A stretch of DNA of 64,000 bases from Heliocidaris erythrogramma (Eukaryota > Echinodermata > Echinoidea > Camarodonta > Echinometridae): positions 18,445,880 through 18,509,879 of the forward strand of contig CM046855.1 in NCBI GenBank assembly GCA_025617745.1, given 5' to 3'. The position numbers were made by a program, and so were the translations under genes. How positions within the stretch are numbered: position 1 is the first letter of the stretch; every line of letters starts with the position of its first letter. Below, in pieces: positions 24,501-36,500 of this stretch. Below the pieces are notes generated by a model, which searched no databases, was not told where the DNA came from, and was given only the letters and a program-made list of their open reading frames with translations.

Positions 24501-27500
24501 GTGAGAACATGTGATCGAAAAAAATTCTGCATGAATTCAAATCTACAACTCATAGGCTTTCAGAATATGTAAAGAAATTTGGGGGTTTCGGCGCATTCTG
24601 ACGAGCTATGGCGGATTCTAGATAGGAATGTTTTTACCACTTTTTACATTAGAATGACCATTGACGTGCGCACGAATTTGAAAGTTTGACGCGCGCGTAC
24701 GACGTTATGGATGGTCGAGAATGACTGTAAATAGTTGGAAATTGACAAGAGTAATATCAGGAAGATGAAACATGCGAAAAAACGGCGTTTTTACGTTCTC
24801 TACGCGCTGTGCGCGCACAGACGCGCACGGACAGAAAATTTTGAAATGCTTAAAATGTCCTGAACCGTACTCTAATTTGATTAAAAAGTGATTTGGAGCA
24901 TATTTAAATTTTGACACGCGCAAGGATTTTGATGACATTTTATGTTGACCCTTAACCTGAAGTTCATGTGTGTCAAATATGGTTTATTTTTGATGACTCG
25001 TTATGAAGATATGATTGATAATGTGATTTCACAAAATGGCGCCTGGATGACGTCACGATGACTTGATGACCTTGAAATAGATACCCGAGCTTGATCTGAT
25101 ATGTCCTCATTACTGTAGAGATTTTGATAAAAATTGACTCAGGGTGGAAAAATAAAAATAAATAAATAATAATAATAAAGAATAAAGAAAATTCTGACGA
25201 AATTAAGAGGTGGTCTGTCGACTACGACAGACCACCTAATAATAATACAATGTATGATCATTGAATGATACATGCCAAGTGATCATGGTAAAAATGTGTA
25301 ATTGTAGATGTAGCTCACATAAAAACAAACATCTTCCTTTATCTTGGATCACTGCATGACCCTCGTCTTGTATAGAATGCAGGATCGGGCCTTCTACAGT
25401 ACAATGTACATGTAGGTCTTTAGGAGAACACTGGAATCATTCTTGTGAAGATGTGGAAAGCCAAGACTGTTTAATCTTCTGTTCTTCCCTGCAATCACAC
25501 ACAGCCCCATCCTCGATGAGTCAAAATCCCCATTTCTGCATGTTGTATCATCCAGTTCTTGTCCTGAAACGATTGAGATATGAATACAAACTTCTGTTTA
25601 CTCACGACGCAAAAAATTAAACTCAAGTCCCAAATACGTGATCCTGATTGCTTGAAATTCAAGTTACATTTCATTTTTGTTTTGCTATTAAACGCAAATT
25701 TTATGCAAGAGGGCCCAGGTAGGCCAAGTCAGCATAAAAAGAAGATGAAATAAATATGAAATGTAGTGAATCCGGGACTTGTTGAAATTTGGTTGTCCGT
25801 CCATGTTCATCTTTTGATATTTTTGCAATCTTCAGCATATTTCCTAATTTTGTTAGTGCCTTGTTTCCCAAACAACCCCAAAATTATCTAATTGTAAAGG
25901 CTTTTGACCAGCAAAACATATCATGGGCTACCAGAAATATACCTGTATGTAAATGTACTTGTGGTCCAACAAATTTCCACAGTAAGTATTGATGACCAAA
26001 TACTAGGAAGCAACATGCAGAGTTCTTCTGCAAATATATGTAAATCCTAAATTGCATTGCCCTGATATGATCTTTGTAATTTTATATTCACTATATTCCT
26101 ATACCTGGAGAAACAAATTTTCTGAAGATTTTTTGTGCTGATATTTTTTTTCTTCAAAAATCAAACATTAACCAAGGAATCATTTCAGTTAATAAAATAC
26201 AATGAAAATAGATGATCTAGCTGCAAGCATTATAAGCACTAAGAAGCCTCTTATCACCACCATCAAACTTTCCCTCTCGAAACCCAGTAGCATTCTCTCT
26301 GCTCTCGCTGGAGTCGCTTAAATGTCATCTGTCAGTCACACTCAATGTACATTATAGGCTGCCCTTTTACTGCAGGAGGTCTTATGATAGGGACTGAGGA
26401 AGATTGTCATTCCTGTTCTGATTCTCAATTGGTCTGTTATTATTGCAGAACGGTAGAAGTTTGATTAGTCGACTGTAAGTAAATATGAAGAAAGACAAAA
26501 GCATGGTTGATTTCTATTTTTTGCAATATTGTATTATAGGTTTTATTGCCAAATTGTGTGAATCATAACTTTTAAAATGTTTTCTGAAATCATTGTATGA
26601 GGGAAGGAGAAATATAGAACTTGTCATGCATTCATTAGTTATAATCCAAGCATATTTAGAGAACAGATGTGATTTAAAGGTGTGTTTGATATGGGAGGTA
26701 ATGGAATGATGGGAGGAAAAATACAGCAATAACAAGAATAAGAATTTGTCTCTAAAATGACGGATAAGACACTTTGGGAAATGTATTTTAGAAAATGTAG
26801 CAAATAAAATGGTTTGATTTTTTCTTCCGACACATTATTTGTTTACAATTTGGCAACATTTTATCCACAACATATTGTTGATTTATAAACAATTCAGGAA
26901 TTAGTGTTTTTTTAATTAAAAATTCAGTAAATCACCATGAGTGCAAAGCCAAATAGGAAAGTATATCTGGAACACGGAGGATATGATATGGTGTAACTAT
27001 TTGCTATGTTCCCAGCCCCACAGCATTTCATATTATCCAAATTAAATGAACCATGAATGTATTATACACAAAGTTCTGCATGGTTGAAGAATAATTTCAG
27101 ACTGTTGTGATTTCAGTCAAGGCATGCACAGCATTGTTTGTCATATTAATACTTCATATTTTTTTCTTGTCTGATTCCAAAGAGAACAAATAAAAAAGTA
27201 CACTTAGGCCTTACTTGATGTATGTGAAAATGGGGATAATTTTATTTACAAACACTGTATTAGACTATAGACATTTAGACTGTGGCAGAGACAGTGTCTG
27301 CAAGTTTTGTTCAAGAATAGAGAACATCCTTGTGCTAGATTCGCTAGCCTTCCACGTCATTTTTGTTCGGACGTCATACAATGAATCTGTAAACAGGCAT
27401 GTTTTATTGATGCTAACGAGAACGCACCAGTCACTAATTGGAGGTGCCCACCAAACTTTGCAGTGATTTCTCCTTTCTGGAACTCCAGCCCCCGCACTCC

Positions 27501-30500
27501 CCCATCGTCCAATGTAACACCCACGTACAGATGACAGATCAAACCACATCTTCATTCATTGAGTGATGTTCAGTGATTCCCCCTTCTCATATTAGATGCG
27601 CTTTCAGCAGCGAATCCATTTGGGATTAATGAGGAGTGCATTTGGCTAAAAGTCACCGGAAATTGCCTTCCAATGGAACTGAGATAAGTGGTAGGAAAGA
27701 ACCTGAATTATGTCTCATTAATTCGTTGATTGGTTGAAGGGGTGTGGTGTGATGGCCACTGCTTGCCCAATTCACGTCATTGTTTAAGTTTTTATTGAGT
27801 GTTACGTAGGTCATGTCAACTTTTTCTTGTGTATTTCAGGGAATTCTCTAGAATTTTCTGTGGGAGGCAGATGAAAAAGATGGAGTGCATTCTATTCGCA
27901 CAATTTTGTTTATACAACTATCTCACTATGAATAGGAATTGGTATTATGATTGATGTAATACCTGATTGTTCACATTTTTTTTCCTTCTAAATAACGAGA
28001 TAGTCGGGTAGATACAGTGTATAGCACATGTATGCCAATCTTATTCCCCCGAGAGGTGAGCAATAATCTAGCTGGTAGCTGCTAAACCTGTGTTTTGTCA
28101 GATACGTATGAGAAAGGGTGATAAATGATAATAAGCATGTACATGTGTTCAGGTTACAGTACCAGCTGAGTATTAATGTTTCCAAAGAGATATGAAAATA
28201 CAAAGTAATTTGCACGCGTACAGTACATCCCATATTCCTAAGGTAAAAAGTAATTTTTCAGACATACCAGTAAGTAAAAAGGAAGAAAAAAAAGAGTGGA
28301 TACTGTTACATGTAATTAACAGGCAAAATGTGCTGATCCCACTGCCAAAGACTCCACTATAAGAAGTTGCATTTAATCGCTACTCAAAAAATTAAACGCA
28401 AGTCCAAAATAAGCGATCCTGATTGGTTGAAAAGCAAGCTGCGTTTAATTTTTTGACTTTTTTTTTCAATATGAGAAATGTTAGAGATGCCAACCCCAAA
28501 GGATGGTTGTCAGGAACATTTACCATAATTTTTTCACAAATTTTCATCACATTGAAGGTCACCTACAACAGTTTAACTTGGTTAAGTTTTTGGTCAAAAT
28601 TAGTTTTGTCTCTATGTAAGTGTATGTAATATGTACATGTTAAGGCAAAGAGGATCTATATCAATACAGATGGGGTACCTACCAATATGGAGGGGGGGGG
28701 GGAGGTAAAGTCTTGGGGGCACCACCCCCAAGAGCACCAATAATGGCAGTAATTAGATTCATTTTTGCCTTTTCTTCTTCAAGCCCTTTTGCAAGATTGT
28801 AAGCAAAGTTGGTAGGTATCATCCTGAGAGGAAGGAGACCTCAATTTCTTAAACAGGGTACGTTGCTCCCAAGAGGGCTGAGGGGGGTTCTAACCAAACT
28901 AGGTAAGAATCATCCTTAGGCAAAGAGGGTACCTAATCCTTAGGTGGGGGGCATTTGGCCCCCAAGAGCCTGTGCCAACAAAGTGACATTTTTCCTTCTT
29001 CTGTAAAACCTATTGATATCTGTAGAATGTAACCAAACTAGGTAGGAATCATTCTTAGGGGAAGGAGACTCAAAATTGGTTCAAGTATATTAGATGATTA
29101 TCTTCAAGGGGTCTGATGGAGGGGCAGCACCCCAAAAGTGTCCCAATGTCAATTATCTCATGTACACATATTCTGCTTCTATAAAACACACAGCTTGATT
29201 TTAAATGAACTTCACCGTCCAATAAATCTTAGTTGAAGGGGATTTTAGTTATACAAATGGGGCACAACCAAAAAAGAAAACTTTTTTTTTTCAGGATGGA
29301 ATCTTTTTTTGGAGGGGGGGACAAAAATGTTGCACCCTCATCTCCAAAAACAAAAATAGAAATAATCTAATCTCTAATTCCCCCCCCCCCCCCACAAATA
29401 ATAATAAAAAAATAAAATCGCAGATGTAGAAATCTGGATCATACAAGCCCAAGCAAGGAAGGGTCTGATGCCTTTTGCCCGAATATCAACTTTTCAATTT
29501 CTAACAGCGAGTGAGCACAATTGTCAAGCCTTTTTGTCCCATCCACCGGAGGTGAAGGCGAGACTAAGGGATCCAAATGTCGTCCGTCACAAAAGTTTAC
29601 CTGCAAGACTCTCTTATGACAGATAACTTTGCAACCGTCACTCACTTTTCAACCAAACTTGGGTTGTAGATGCACTTGGGGGACCTGCATGTTATGGTGC
29701 TGTTGGAGGTCACATGATAAGGTCAAAGGTCATTTCAGGTCATACATTAAAGTTTACCTGCAAGACTCTTATGACAGATAACTTTGCAACCGTCACTCAC
29801 TTTTCAACCAAACTTGGGTTGTAGATGCACTAAGGGGACCTGCATGTTATGGTGCCGTTGGAGGTCACATGATAAGGTCAAAGGTCATACGTTAAAGTTT
29901 ACCTGCAAGTAAGGCTGCAACTCTCTTATGACAGATAACTTTGCAACCATCACTCACTTTTCAACCAAACTTGGGTTGTAGATGCACTAAGGCGACCTGC
30001 ATGTTATGCTGCCATCAGAGGTCACATGGTAAGGTCAAAGGTCATTTCAGGTCAAACATTATAGTTTACCCGCAAGACTCTCTTATGACATAACTTTGTA
30101 AGCGTCACTTTCCAAACATTAGTAATGGAGACTTATGCAGATTTATGCACTTGGTGGACCTGTTGCATGGCAACAGAGATCACGATATTTCTAGTTATCG
30201 CATGTGGGCGAGACACATTATCGCTAATGCCTTGTTTTAGAGAACATGTACAGAAGTCACATACACAAAATTGCCTTCGGCAAAAAAAAAAAGGAGGGTG
30301 AAAAAAGGGAGAGGGAAGAGGAAAGGGAAAAGAAGGAAAGAGAAAAGAAAAGGGAAAGGAAAGGAAAACAAAAATAGAAAAGAAGGAATGGAAAATAAGG
30401 AAAGAAAAAGGAAAAACTGCTCACGAGCGACACTGGAAGGTTAATTAATACGGGGGCAAAAGGCGTCCCCCTTTGGCATTATGCTGCATGCTATGGTGGC

Positions 30501-33500
30501 AAAAAGTCAAGGTAATTTGAGATTAGGGCTGTTGAATTTCTTTTCATTGCTTATTCTAGGGTAACGATCCTGCAACAAATCACCAAAATTCATGAAGACA
30601 ATGCTCAATAAATTTTTAAAAATCATTTGGCAGAGTCACATGAGTGCTTTATTTTATTAGCTCAATGTAATTCTTCACGATGAACTGTAATTATTTCTTA
30701 TTTCAATTAAATGATGAATCACATGATATAGAACCAACACACAAAAAGTTGGCTCATAACTCAAGTAATTCAATTAAAGGTCCACTGCAACCCAAATGCA
30801 AGTTGATTTCTGTTGAAGTGCAGGGATGCATACAACTCATATTTTGTTATTCAAACATCTAAATATGTTTCATAGATGTTAAAATGTATTTTTAAATGAT
30901 TTTCTCAAACATGCTGAGCTCCACCCTAAAAAAAATGCTCCAGATTTCATTCCTGCAGTGACATCATATGTCAATTATTAGTGAGCTAAGGAGAGACAGT
31001 GGTATGTAGCTTTGCCAGAGATGACCGTCTGTTCTAATAGACCATACAATGCCTACATAGTAGTTGCTATGTCAGACATGCTGTAGCATCACCAGGAAAA
31101 GAATGGTAATGAGGTATTGTTTGAAAGCATGCAATTATATTGTGAGCATTTGTTGAGCTGGGGAAAGTTCATTCCACTGTCTGTTGTAGAATGTTAGCAG
31201 GGCTTGCCCTTAACTTTTTTTTAAGGTGGCCAGCAGGGCCACTTGAGCATGAAATCCAGGTGGCCAAATGGATTTTCAGGTGGCCCGGATGCATTGCTGC
31301 ATTTTATTCAATTGAAAAATAATGTATCCTACGGCTAGCCTACGCGAAACGAGTTAATAAAACAATTTTGTTATATAATGTGTTTTGGAATCAGTTCATA
31401 TAATTAAAGTTTGCCAAACCCGGAGAATAGGGTTTTACAGTGCGGAGATCGGCAGAGACAAAAATGAACACATGTTACAAGTTCATAATCAAGTTCAAAA
31501 CAACTTCCAAATATATTTTAAATCAAGTAATTAATGCTGTGATATATCATATTGTCCTCTTGGCTTTCAGATTTGTAGTTATTTGATGAAAATCATAACG
31601 ATTTTGGCCAGAAATGGAGTCAAACTCGCAAATGTTTCATCGCTGAATCTGGTGAAAGATCGTCGCCGCCGCCGCTGGGCTACATTTGCTTGCACACAAA
31701 TGAATACAGCACGCGCAGACCGCGGCCCCTATTCTCCGGGTTTGCCTAAAGTTTTATAACTAAACTATTTTTTGACTTTATTATAATGGTAACTTACTCC
31801 AGGTTGCATCAAGACAAATCATATCATATTCACTTAGATAATTGACAATTGCGTAACGAAAGTAGCTAGTAGCGGGTTTAAGCAAGATGTATTCGCACAA
31901 GCGAATGTTGTTTTGATACACACAGGACCATGCAAAATAATTGTTTGTATCTTGTTGCAATCCGCAGTAAACGATGAGTTCGACCAGGCGATTTACAGAT
32001 GAGAATTATCATTAATTTCATAATTTGGAAAATAATGGCTTGATATAAGAATGGAATGTCATATAAATGAAAGGACAGTTCGGGAAAAGATCCAAAGAGC
32101 CAGTGCTCTCTTTGTGAATCATTTTAAATCGGATCTTCTACGTAATTAAGTAAATTATAGAATATTGCTTTTTTATCTGGTCTGTTATATTTTGACATTA
32201 TTTCATGGAAAAAATGGACGTCACGGTAAACAACATTTTTTTTAATTGGCCTATCGGCGAGCACCAGGCCGGACGACCAACCTGTCAGATCAGAGTGAGC
32301 GTCTGGAATTTGTCAGCAATAGTCTGTATCACAGACGCTTTCAAAATGTTTTAGATTTTGAGTCAATCTGTTATGAGATCATGATTTTATCAATGATGCA
32401 TTCTTGTTGTTATAGATAAGAGACAGAATAAAGATGGATAAACAGAGAAGAAAGAGAGGACGAGAATCGTGCAAAGACTGAAACCAGTGAAAGTGCAAAC
32501 TATCATGACCGTTTCAGATTCACAATAATACATATTTATTTTTCCCTAACAACCAACGTCGGCCTGCACTTTAGCCTGGTCTAGGGTAGCGTTTGTTATT
32601 TCTTAGCATAGTTCAGGCCATCAGCGTCAAGTCAAATCAACTACACCCACTCAAGATTTTAGTCTTGGTTTGAAAATGGGAGTCTTGCAGTGGCGGCACC
32701 AGGATTTTTAAAGTGGGGGGGGGGGGGCAAATGGGGGGCAAAAGAAAATGTTGGGGGGGCAAGGGCGGACAAAAACATTTTCCACCCTTTTATTTTTTTT
32801 CACTCCGAAAATTATTGGGGGGGGGAAGCTTCTGCCCCCCTCCCCCTTGGTGCCGCCACTGGAGTCTTGTGTTGTTTTATAAACACTCGCAGTGCCGGGT
32901 GATTGTTAAATCATTGTTACTATTGTACTATCCTATATATTCAATCTCATAGATGTATTATTTTATTGTTCATATGTATCTGATGTTTTTCTGAAGAAAC
33001 AAAGATAAATAAACTTGAAACTTTAAACTTGATTCATTTTGAGAAATTGTTAACGCCACCGACAGCTCCGCTGCCTCTGTAAAAGACTAAGATAAGGCGG
33101 CAAAAAATCACATCGCAAGGACAACGCGTACGACGCACATGGTCTTGATCTTAGTGCTAGTTTGAATTCCAACCGTTTACAATAAATCTATTATTTAAAA
33201 AACCTGATTGCAACTGTATTTCACAACTAGAACAGACTGATTGGGCATTCCAGTAAAGTGCTCACCGTAGCTGGAGACTCCATGCGGGCATGCGATCGGG
33301 AGCAGCTGGAGAATGCGTTCTATAGGTGGACTTTATTAAAATAGTTATGGATCATTATGCACTTGACTGGAATACAGACTAACGCTTATAATTATGTGGT
33401 GGTTGAGTCATATAGAATCGCGCGCGCGGTCGATCCGCGATCGCTGCAGCTGCAGGTATATTGAATTATGTGTACGTACAATACTGTATACAGTAGTCGA

Positions 33501-36500
33501 TCCACTGCACTACGTACGCCTATACCGGTATAGGTGTACGTACGTACGTACACGTAGCGCAGTGGTTCGACACATAATTCAATGCATGTTTCATTGTGCT
33601 AGCGCTATGACTCGTACTTGATGTAGATCTAGTAGTAGTTAAGATTTTTAGCTCACCTGAGCCTATGGCTCGAGTGAGCTATTGCGATGGAAATTTGTCC
33701 GTCGTCCGTCGTGCGTCGCGCGTCGTCCGTTAACTTTTTACATTTTCATCTTCTTCTCCAAAACCCATGATCGGAATTCAACCAAACTTGGTAGGAATCA
33801 TCCTTAGGGGTAGGGGACCCAAAGTTGCTAAAATGGTACATGTGGCCCCCAGGGGGCCCAGGGGGAGGGCCCCCAATTGTAAAAGCTATGTAAATTTCAA
33901 ACATCTTCTTCTCCAGAACCAGGCATAGCTCAGACTTGGTATTTTGTATGGAGATACCTCTATAGATGAAGAATGAATGTTGTTCATGAAATTTCTCTGA
34001 GTGGCCCTATAGGGGCCCTGTGGGGGTAACATACTGGAGGGGGGGGCGCTGCCAGGCAAAATGTACATTCTGATCTTCTTCTTCAAAACACATGATCGGA
34101 ATTCAACCAAACTTGGTAGGAATCATCCTTAGGGGTAGGGGACCCAAAGTTGCTAAAATGGTACATGTGGCCCCCAGGGGGGCCCAGGGGGAGGGCCCCC
34201 AATTGTAAAAGCTATGTAAATTTCAAACATCTTCTTCTCCAGAACCAGGCATAGCTCAGACTTGGTATTTTGTATGGAGATACCTCTATAGATGAAGAAT
34301 GAATGTTGTTCATGAAATTTCTCTGAGTGGCCCTATAGGGGCCCTGTGGGGGTAACATACTGGAGGGGGGGGGGGCGCTGCCAGGCAAAATGTACATTCT
34401 GATCTTCTTCTCCAAAACACATGATCGGAATTCAACCAAACTTGGTAGGAATCATCCTTAGGGGTAGGGGACCCAAAGTTGCTAAAATGGTACATGTGGC
34501 CCCTAGGGGGGCCCAGGGGGAGGGCCCCCAATTGTAAAAGCTATGTAAATTTCAAACATCTTCTTCTCCAGAACCAGGCATAGCTCAGACTTGGTATTGT
34601 GTATGGAGATACCTCTATAGATGAAAAATGAATGTTGTTCATGAAATTACTCTGAATGGCCCTGTAGGGGCCCTGTGGGGGTAACATACTGGAGGGGGAG
34701 GGGGCGCTGCCAGGCAAAATGTACATTCTGATCTTCTTCTCCAAAACACATGATCGGAATTCAACCAAACTTGGTAGGAATCATCCTTAGGGGTAGGGGA
34801 TCCAAAGGTGCTAAAATGGTACATGTGGCCCCGGGGGGCCCAGGGGGAGAGCCCCCAAGTGTAAAAGCTATGTAAATTTCAAACATCTTCTCCAGAACCA
34901 GGAATAGCTCAGACTTGGTATTGTGTATGGAGATACCTCTATAGATGAAAAATGAATGTTGTTCATGAAATTACTCTGAATGGCCCTGTAGGGGCCCTGT
35001 GGGGGTAACATACTGGAGGGGAGGGGGCGCTGCCAGGCAAAATGTACATTCTGATCTTCTTCTCCAAAACACATGATCGGAATTCAACCAAACTTGGTAG
35101 GAATCATCCTTAGGGGTAGGGGATCCAAAGGTGCTAAAATGGTACATGTGGCCCCGGGGGGCCCAGGGGGAGAGCCCCAAGTGTAAAAGCTATGTAAATT
35201 TCAAACATCTTCTCCAGAACCAGGAATAGCTCAGACTTGGTATTGTGTATGGAGATTTTTTTCTGGGTGGCCCTATAGGGGGTCTGTGGGGGTAACATAC
35301 TGGGGGGGGGGGGGGATGGGGCAAGTTGTCCGCCATCCATAAACCTTTTACATTTTCAGCTTCTCCAAAACCCATGATTGGAATTTAACCGAACTTGGTA
35401 GGAAGCTCAGACTTGGTATTATGTATAAAGATACCTCTATAGATGAAGAATGAAAGTTGTTCATGTGCTAGAGAGAACATGCACCAGATGTGAATTGATC
35501 CACCTCAGGTGAGCGTCGTGCCCCCTGGGGCTCTTGTTTTATACATGCGTGATATGTTCGTGTTTCATCGGCAGACTTATTACAGAGTTATAAAAGTAAA
35601 CAATTTCAAGTACATAAAAGATACACACAGACGTACTACATGTATTTTCACAACATTCAAAACACATTACACTTTACAGTTGCTAAACGCCGTCAGTTTC
35701 GGGTGGCCCGACGCCGTTTCAGGTGGCCATTGGCCCCGGGCCAGCCGCTAAGGTCGAGCCCTGGTTAGTGTAGCTGACTAATGATTAACAGATGATGTCA
35801 TTGCAGGAATGAGAGCTGGAGCTTTTTTTTAGGGTGGAGCTTAGGAGGTTGGAAAAAATATTTTAAAAAATATTTCAAAAAACATTTAAAAATCTATGAA
35901 ACATATCTAGATGTTTGAATAACAGGATTATTAGTTGTATGTATCCTTGCAAATCAACAGCAAAAAACTTGCATTTGGGTTATTTATTTGGTTACAGGGG
36001 CCCTTTAAAACAGACTGGCAAATTCAAATTTTGCAAAAAAGCCATTTATACTCTAGAAGATATTATTTACGTGAAACTCACCTTCAAAATTTTCTGTAGC
36101 TCTGCACCACACAGACTTTGGAATTGCTGAAGCCATGACATCCTCTTGGCACTTTTATTCAGGTGGTAGAAAATGTCCACAAGAATTTCCTCCTGCTTCC
36201 AATGCATCCCCTGCTTTTTCTGCACACAAGTGCAAGAGATGATGACAAGGACACCCAGATAGGTAAATCTGTGGATGTTGTTTCCTCATGTACGCAATCA
36301 CTCCCTTGCTGCATCCAGTTTATGATGCTTGCATTGTCGCTACCACGTGCAGTGTAAAGTTTGTCCATACTTTGCCCCTCTTTTCTATTTCATGAGCTAA
36401 CACATCAAATATTCCTGTTGTGTCACTGTTGCACGTTGGTACTGATACATAATCATCTCATTTTATTGTCAAATAACAACTGGATACATCTTTGATTTGT

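Larger units (their letters stand above)
31198..35763. mobile_element. CAGGGCT-ended TIR element, inner layer
   Basis: Ends CAGGGCTTGCCCTTA and, in reverse, CAGGGCTCGACCTTA (13 of 15 match), with AGGTGGCC words subterminal on both sides. GTTAG flanks it directly (31193-31197 and 35764-35768). The end sequence recalls hAT elements, which usually duplicate 8 bp, so the family is tentative. No transposase is recognised inside. Confidence 0.65.
30774..36007. mobile_element. Outer TTAAAGG-ended element, holding a nest of other elements
   Basis: Arms 30774-30990 and about 35775-36007 are imperfect reverse complements, sharing TTAAAGG at the tips, TATTCAAACATCTA/TAGATGTTTGAATA, AGGGTGGAGCT, CATTCCTGCA and TGATGTCA. 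With the inner insertions removed it would be a MITE of a few hundred bases. The arms are the most diverged in the nest, consistent with the oldest layer. Confidence 0.75.

Noticed and set aside
32690-32952. Overlapping Gly-rich frames of 70-79 codons
   Set aside because: They lie over a hAT MITE with G-runs and have no conserved domain.
33886-35375. Series of similar minus-strand open frames (61-75 codons)
   Set aside because: They recur once per satellite unit and reflect the tandem array, not a gene family.
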